Of a DNA stretch of 64,000 nt, positions 62,379 to 64,000 are shown one piece after another (position 1 is the stretch's first letter; each line of letters begins with the position of its first letter). The stretch covers positions 372,001 through 436,000 of the forward strand of contig NZ_CP110009.1 in assembly GCF_025947305.1 (NCBI RefSeq), given 5' to 3'. The position numbers were made by a program, and so were the translations under genes. Under the pieces are notes generated by a model. It had not been told where the DNA came from. It was given only the letters and a program-made list of their open reading frames with translations, and ran no database searches. The stretch comes from Flavobacterium sp. N3904 (lineage in GTDB: Bacteria > Bacteroidota > Bacteroidia > Flavobacteriales > Flavobacteriaceae).

Positions 62379-63791
62379 ATGCTAAAGTTCTTTTCAATTC
62401 TAATACTTTTATCAACAACACTATTTATAAGCAGTTGTTCCTCTACCTCTCAAAAAATTGAAGCTTTAAAACCCGAACCAGACGATGCAGTCCCTTTGAC
62501 TTACACCAACACTCCATCATATATTAATCTTCCTGTCAGTATCAAACTCAAGGATATTGAAAACCAAACCAACACTCTATTGAATGGTTTGATTTATGAA
62601 GACAATAAAATTGAAGATGATAATATAGAAATGAAAGTGTGGAAACAAGCTCCAATCACTATTACAAATGATCACGGAAAAGAAGGAGAAAAAATAAAAA
62701 CTGTTTTACCCCTAAAAGTTTGGGTAAAATACAGAATAGGGACAAAAACATTGGGAGTTGATTTATACAAAACCCAGGAGTTCAATCTTAACGGCGTTGT
62801 CACTTTACTGAGCAGCATTAGCCTGAATAATTGGAGATTAAGTTCGAAAACAACTTTAAAATCATTGGATTGGGTAGAAAGTCCAACAATGACTGTTTTT
62901 GGAAAAAACGTGCCCGTAACTTATCTTATCAATCCTGCAGTAAGCCTTTTTAAATCAAAAATCGAGCAAAGTATTGATAACGCCATAGAAAACTCAATGG
63001 ATTTCAAACCCAATGTGATGGATGCCATATCCAAAATATCTACTCCTTTTGAAATGAGTGAAACTTATCAAAGTTGGTTACGAATTGTCCCTTTAGAAGT
63101 ATATTCTACCAATGCCAAACTCAAAAATGATTCTTTCCTACTCAATATGGGTATGAAATGCAATATGGAAACGCTGATCGGAAAAAGACCTGAATCAAAG
63201 TTTGATGCAAACAAAATTGTACTAAAAGCAGTTGATAAAATTCCGGAACAAATATCGGCAAATATTGCGGCAGTCTCAACATATCAAGAAGCTTCAAAAT
63301 TAATGACAAGTAATTTTGTAGGACAAGAATTTGGATCTGGAAGCAAGAAAGTAAAAGTACAAAGCGTTGCTATTTGGCATAAAGACGGAAAAATGGTCAT
63401 TGCATTAGACCTTTTAGGTTCTGTAAACGGAACGATCTACTTGAATGGAATTCCACAATATAATGAAACAACAAAAGAAATATATTTTGATAAACTAGAT
63501 TATGTCTTGGACACCAAAAGTAAATTAATGCGTACTGCAAACTGGTTGGCTCAAGGTCTTATTTTAAAGAAAATCCAAGAAAGCTGTCGTTATTCTATTA
63601 AACAAAATCTTGACGATGCCAAACAAAGCATGATGACGTATTTGAAAAATTATTCTCCAATGCCTGGTGTTTTTGTAAACGGAAAAATGGAAGACATACA
63701 ATTTCAAAAAATACAATTAACCAATCAAGCCATGATTGCTTTTATAAAAGTAAACGGAACTATAAATGTTTCTATCGACGGACTGAAATAA
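62379..63791 (+). CDS. DUF4403 family lipoprotein
   Basis: A 470-residue lipoprotein (signal then lipobox ISSC near residue 20). The mature part has the DUF4403 pattern: SYINLPVSIKLKDIENQTNTLLNGLIYEDN, LNGVVTLLSSISLNNWRLSSKTTLKSLDWVESP, and LAQGLILKKIQESCRYSIKQNL. The fold is thought to be tubular-lipid-binding-like; function unknown. Divergent from the efflux operon, with a possible -7 box TATATTTG at 62338-62345. Confidence 0.9.
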   Translation: MLKFFSILILLSTTLFISSCSSTSQKIEALKPEPDDAVPLTYTNTPSYINLPVSIKLKDIENQTNTLLNGLIYEDNKIEDDNIEMKVWKQAPITITNDHGKEGEKIKTVLPLKVWVKYRIGTKTLGVDLYKTQEFNLNGVVTLLSSISLNNWRLSSKTTLKSLDWVESPTMTVFGKNVPVTYLINPAVSLFKSKIEQSIDNAIENSMDFKPNVMDAISKISTPFEMSETYQSWLRIVPLEVYSTNAKLKNDSFLLNMGMKCNMETLIGKRPESKFDANKIVLKAVDKIPEQISANIAAVSTYQEASKLMTSNFVGQEFGSGSKKVKVQSVAIWHKDGKMVIALDLLGSVNGTIYLNGIPQYNETTKEIYFDKLDYVLDTKSKLMRTANWLAQGLILKKIQESCRYSIKQNLDDAKQSMMTYLKNYSPMPGVFVNGKMEDIQFQKIQLTNQAMIAFIKVNGTINVSIDGLK

Positions 63792-63810
63792 GAGTATTCA
63801 GTTTGCTTTG

Positions 63811-63863
63811 CAGTTTGCAGTTTGCAGTTTGCAGTTTGCAGTTTGCAGTTTGCAGTTTGCAGT
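63811..63863. repeat. Heptamer microsatellite CAGTTTG x7.6
   Basis: CAGTTTG is repeated seven times plus CAGT without any mismatch, 19 nt after the DUF4403 stop. A further CAGTTTG lies at 63799. It is a likely slippage site in the 3' untranslated region. Confidence 0.9.
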
Positions 63864-63911
63864 AATAAAAAAGTCAGACAAAAAAAATATTTTTTGTCTG
63901 ACTTTTTTATT
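63864..63911. terminator. Perfect 22-bp bidirectional terminator
   Basis: The arms at 63864-63885 and 63890-63911 are perfect inverse copies around a 4-nt loop, with GTCAGAC/GTCTGAC in the middle and A/T runs at both ends. It ends DUF4403 and the opposite gene at the window edge. Confidence 0.9.
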
Positions 63912-63939
63912 ACAAATGAATTTTACAATTGACATTGAT

Positions 63940-64000
63940 CTACTGTTTTTTCTTTTTCATTCGATAAATGTAATAACCAAGCGCGCCAACAAGTATATAC
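63940..64000 (-). CDS. C-terminus of a small membrane protein (partial)
   Basis: The minus strand at the window edge reads YILVGALGYYIYRMKKKKQ and a stop at 63940. A hydrophobic helix with a basic tail is typical of the end of a small inner-membrane protein. The start lies outside the window. It converges on DUF4403 across the strong terminator, which supports it as a real gene. Confidence 0.55.
   Translation of the reverse strand, partial: YILVGALGYYIYRMKKKKQ

Noticed and set aside
63811-63863. Possible CRISPR-like repeat
   Set aside because: The unit is 7 nt with no spacers, so it is a microsatellite.

Overview
The window looks like a chromosomal stretch of a Flavobacteriaceae bacterium, most likely Flavobacterium or a close relative. 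The DNA is AT-rich and starts mostly lack Shine-Dalgarno sequences. Several genes follow the Bacteroidota promoter form TTG-N18-TAnnTTTG. Content is typical of the phylum: PorP/SprF protein, DUF4270, DUF4403, DUF4907 and DUF6089 proteins, a BamA-Skp-Skp run, and many lipoproteins. I saw no rRNA, tRNA or CRISPR array.

Layout. 0-8.3 kb: a two-domain GT4 glycosyltransferase with a sugar acetyltransferase, a small ferredoxin/OsmC/GNAT operon, pirin, a VWA lipoprotein, Crp/Fnr and AraC regulators and a DUF983 protein. 8.3-15.4 kb: a beta-barrel protein, purT, DUF2797, a GH3-family enzyme, and four small SRPBCC/VOC genes. 15.4-19 kb: the proteostasis cluster tig-clpP-clpX. 19.4-23.9 kb: small secreted or membrane proteins, a MOSC protein, DUF2461 and two NTF2-like proteins. 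23.9-28.8 kb is the accessory region. It holds two identical IS110-family elements bracketing one HEPN/Abi-like gene, then an SDR gene with inverted-repeat flanks. A repeat shared behind three of these single genes suggests a cassette-like organisation. 28.9-32.7 kb: copper module (CopA ATPase, metal-binding secreted protein, HMA-AraC regulator). 32.8-43.2 kb: holin-like protein, hydrolase, pdxJ, then the forward housekeeping run CBS-nadK-DUF6089-uppS-bamA-skp-skp-murI, which serves NADP supply, the undecaprenyl carrier, outer-membrane protein assembly and peptidoglycan. 43.2-50 kb: two envelope proteins, then a barrel/Kelch/DUF4907 set followed by a LytS/LytTR two-component system. 50-54.8 kb: gamma-carbonic anhydrase, PorP/SprF, NifU-like protein, a 22-residue-repeat protein, MscS and tsaB. 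55-62.2 kb: a six-gene MacAB-TolC-type efflux operon with two adaptors and two permeases. 62.4 kb to the end: DUF4403 lipoprotein, a heptamer microsatellite, a terminator and the C-terminus of one more small membrane protein.

The least ordinary parts are the IS110/HEPN block with its two-loop leader RNA candidate, the repeat behind neighbouring single genes, a three-copy family of GC-rich structured intergenic repeats, and the vestigial 3' end of a second AraC gene beside purT. All functional assignments are from reading motifs; no database search was run.
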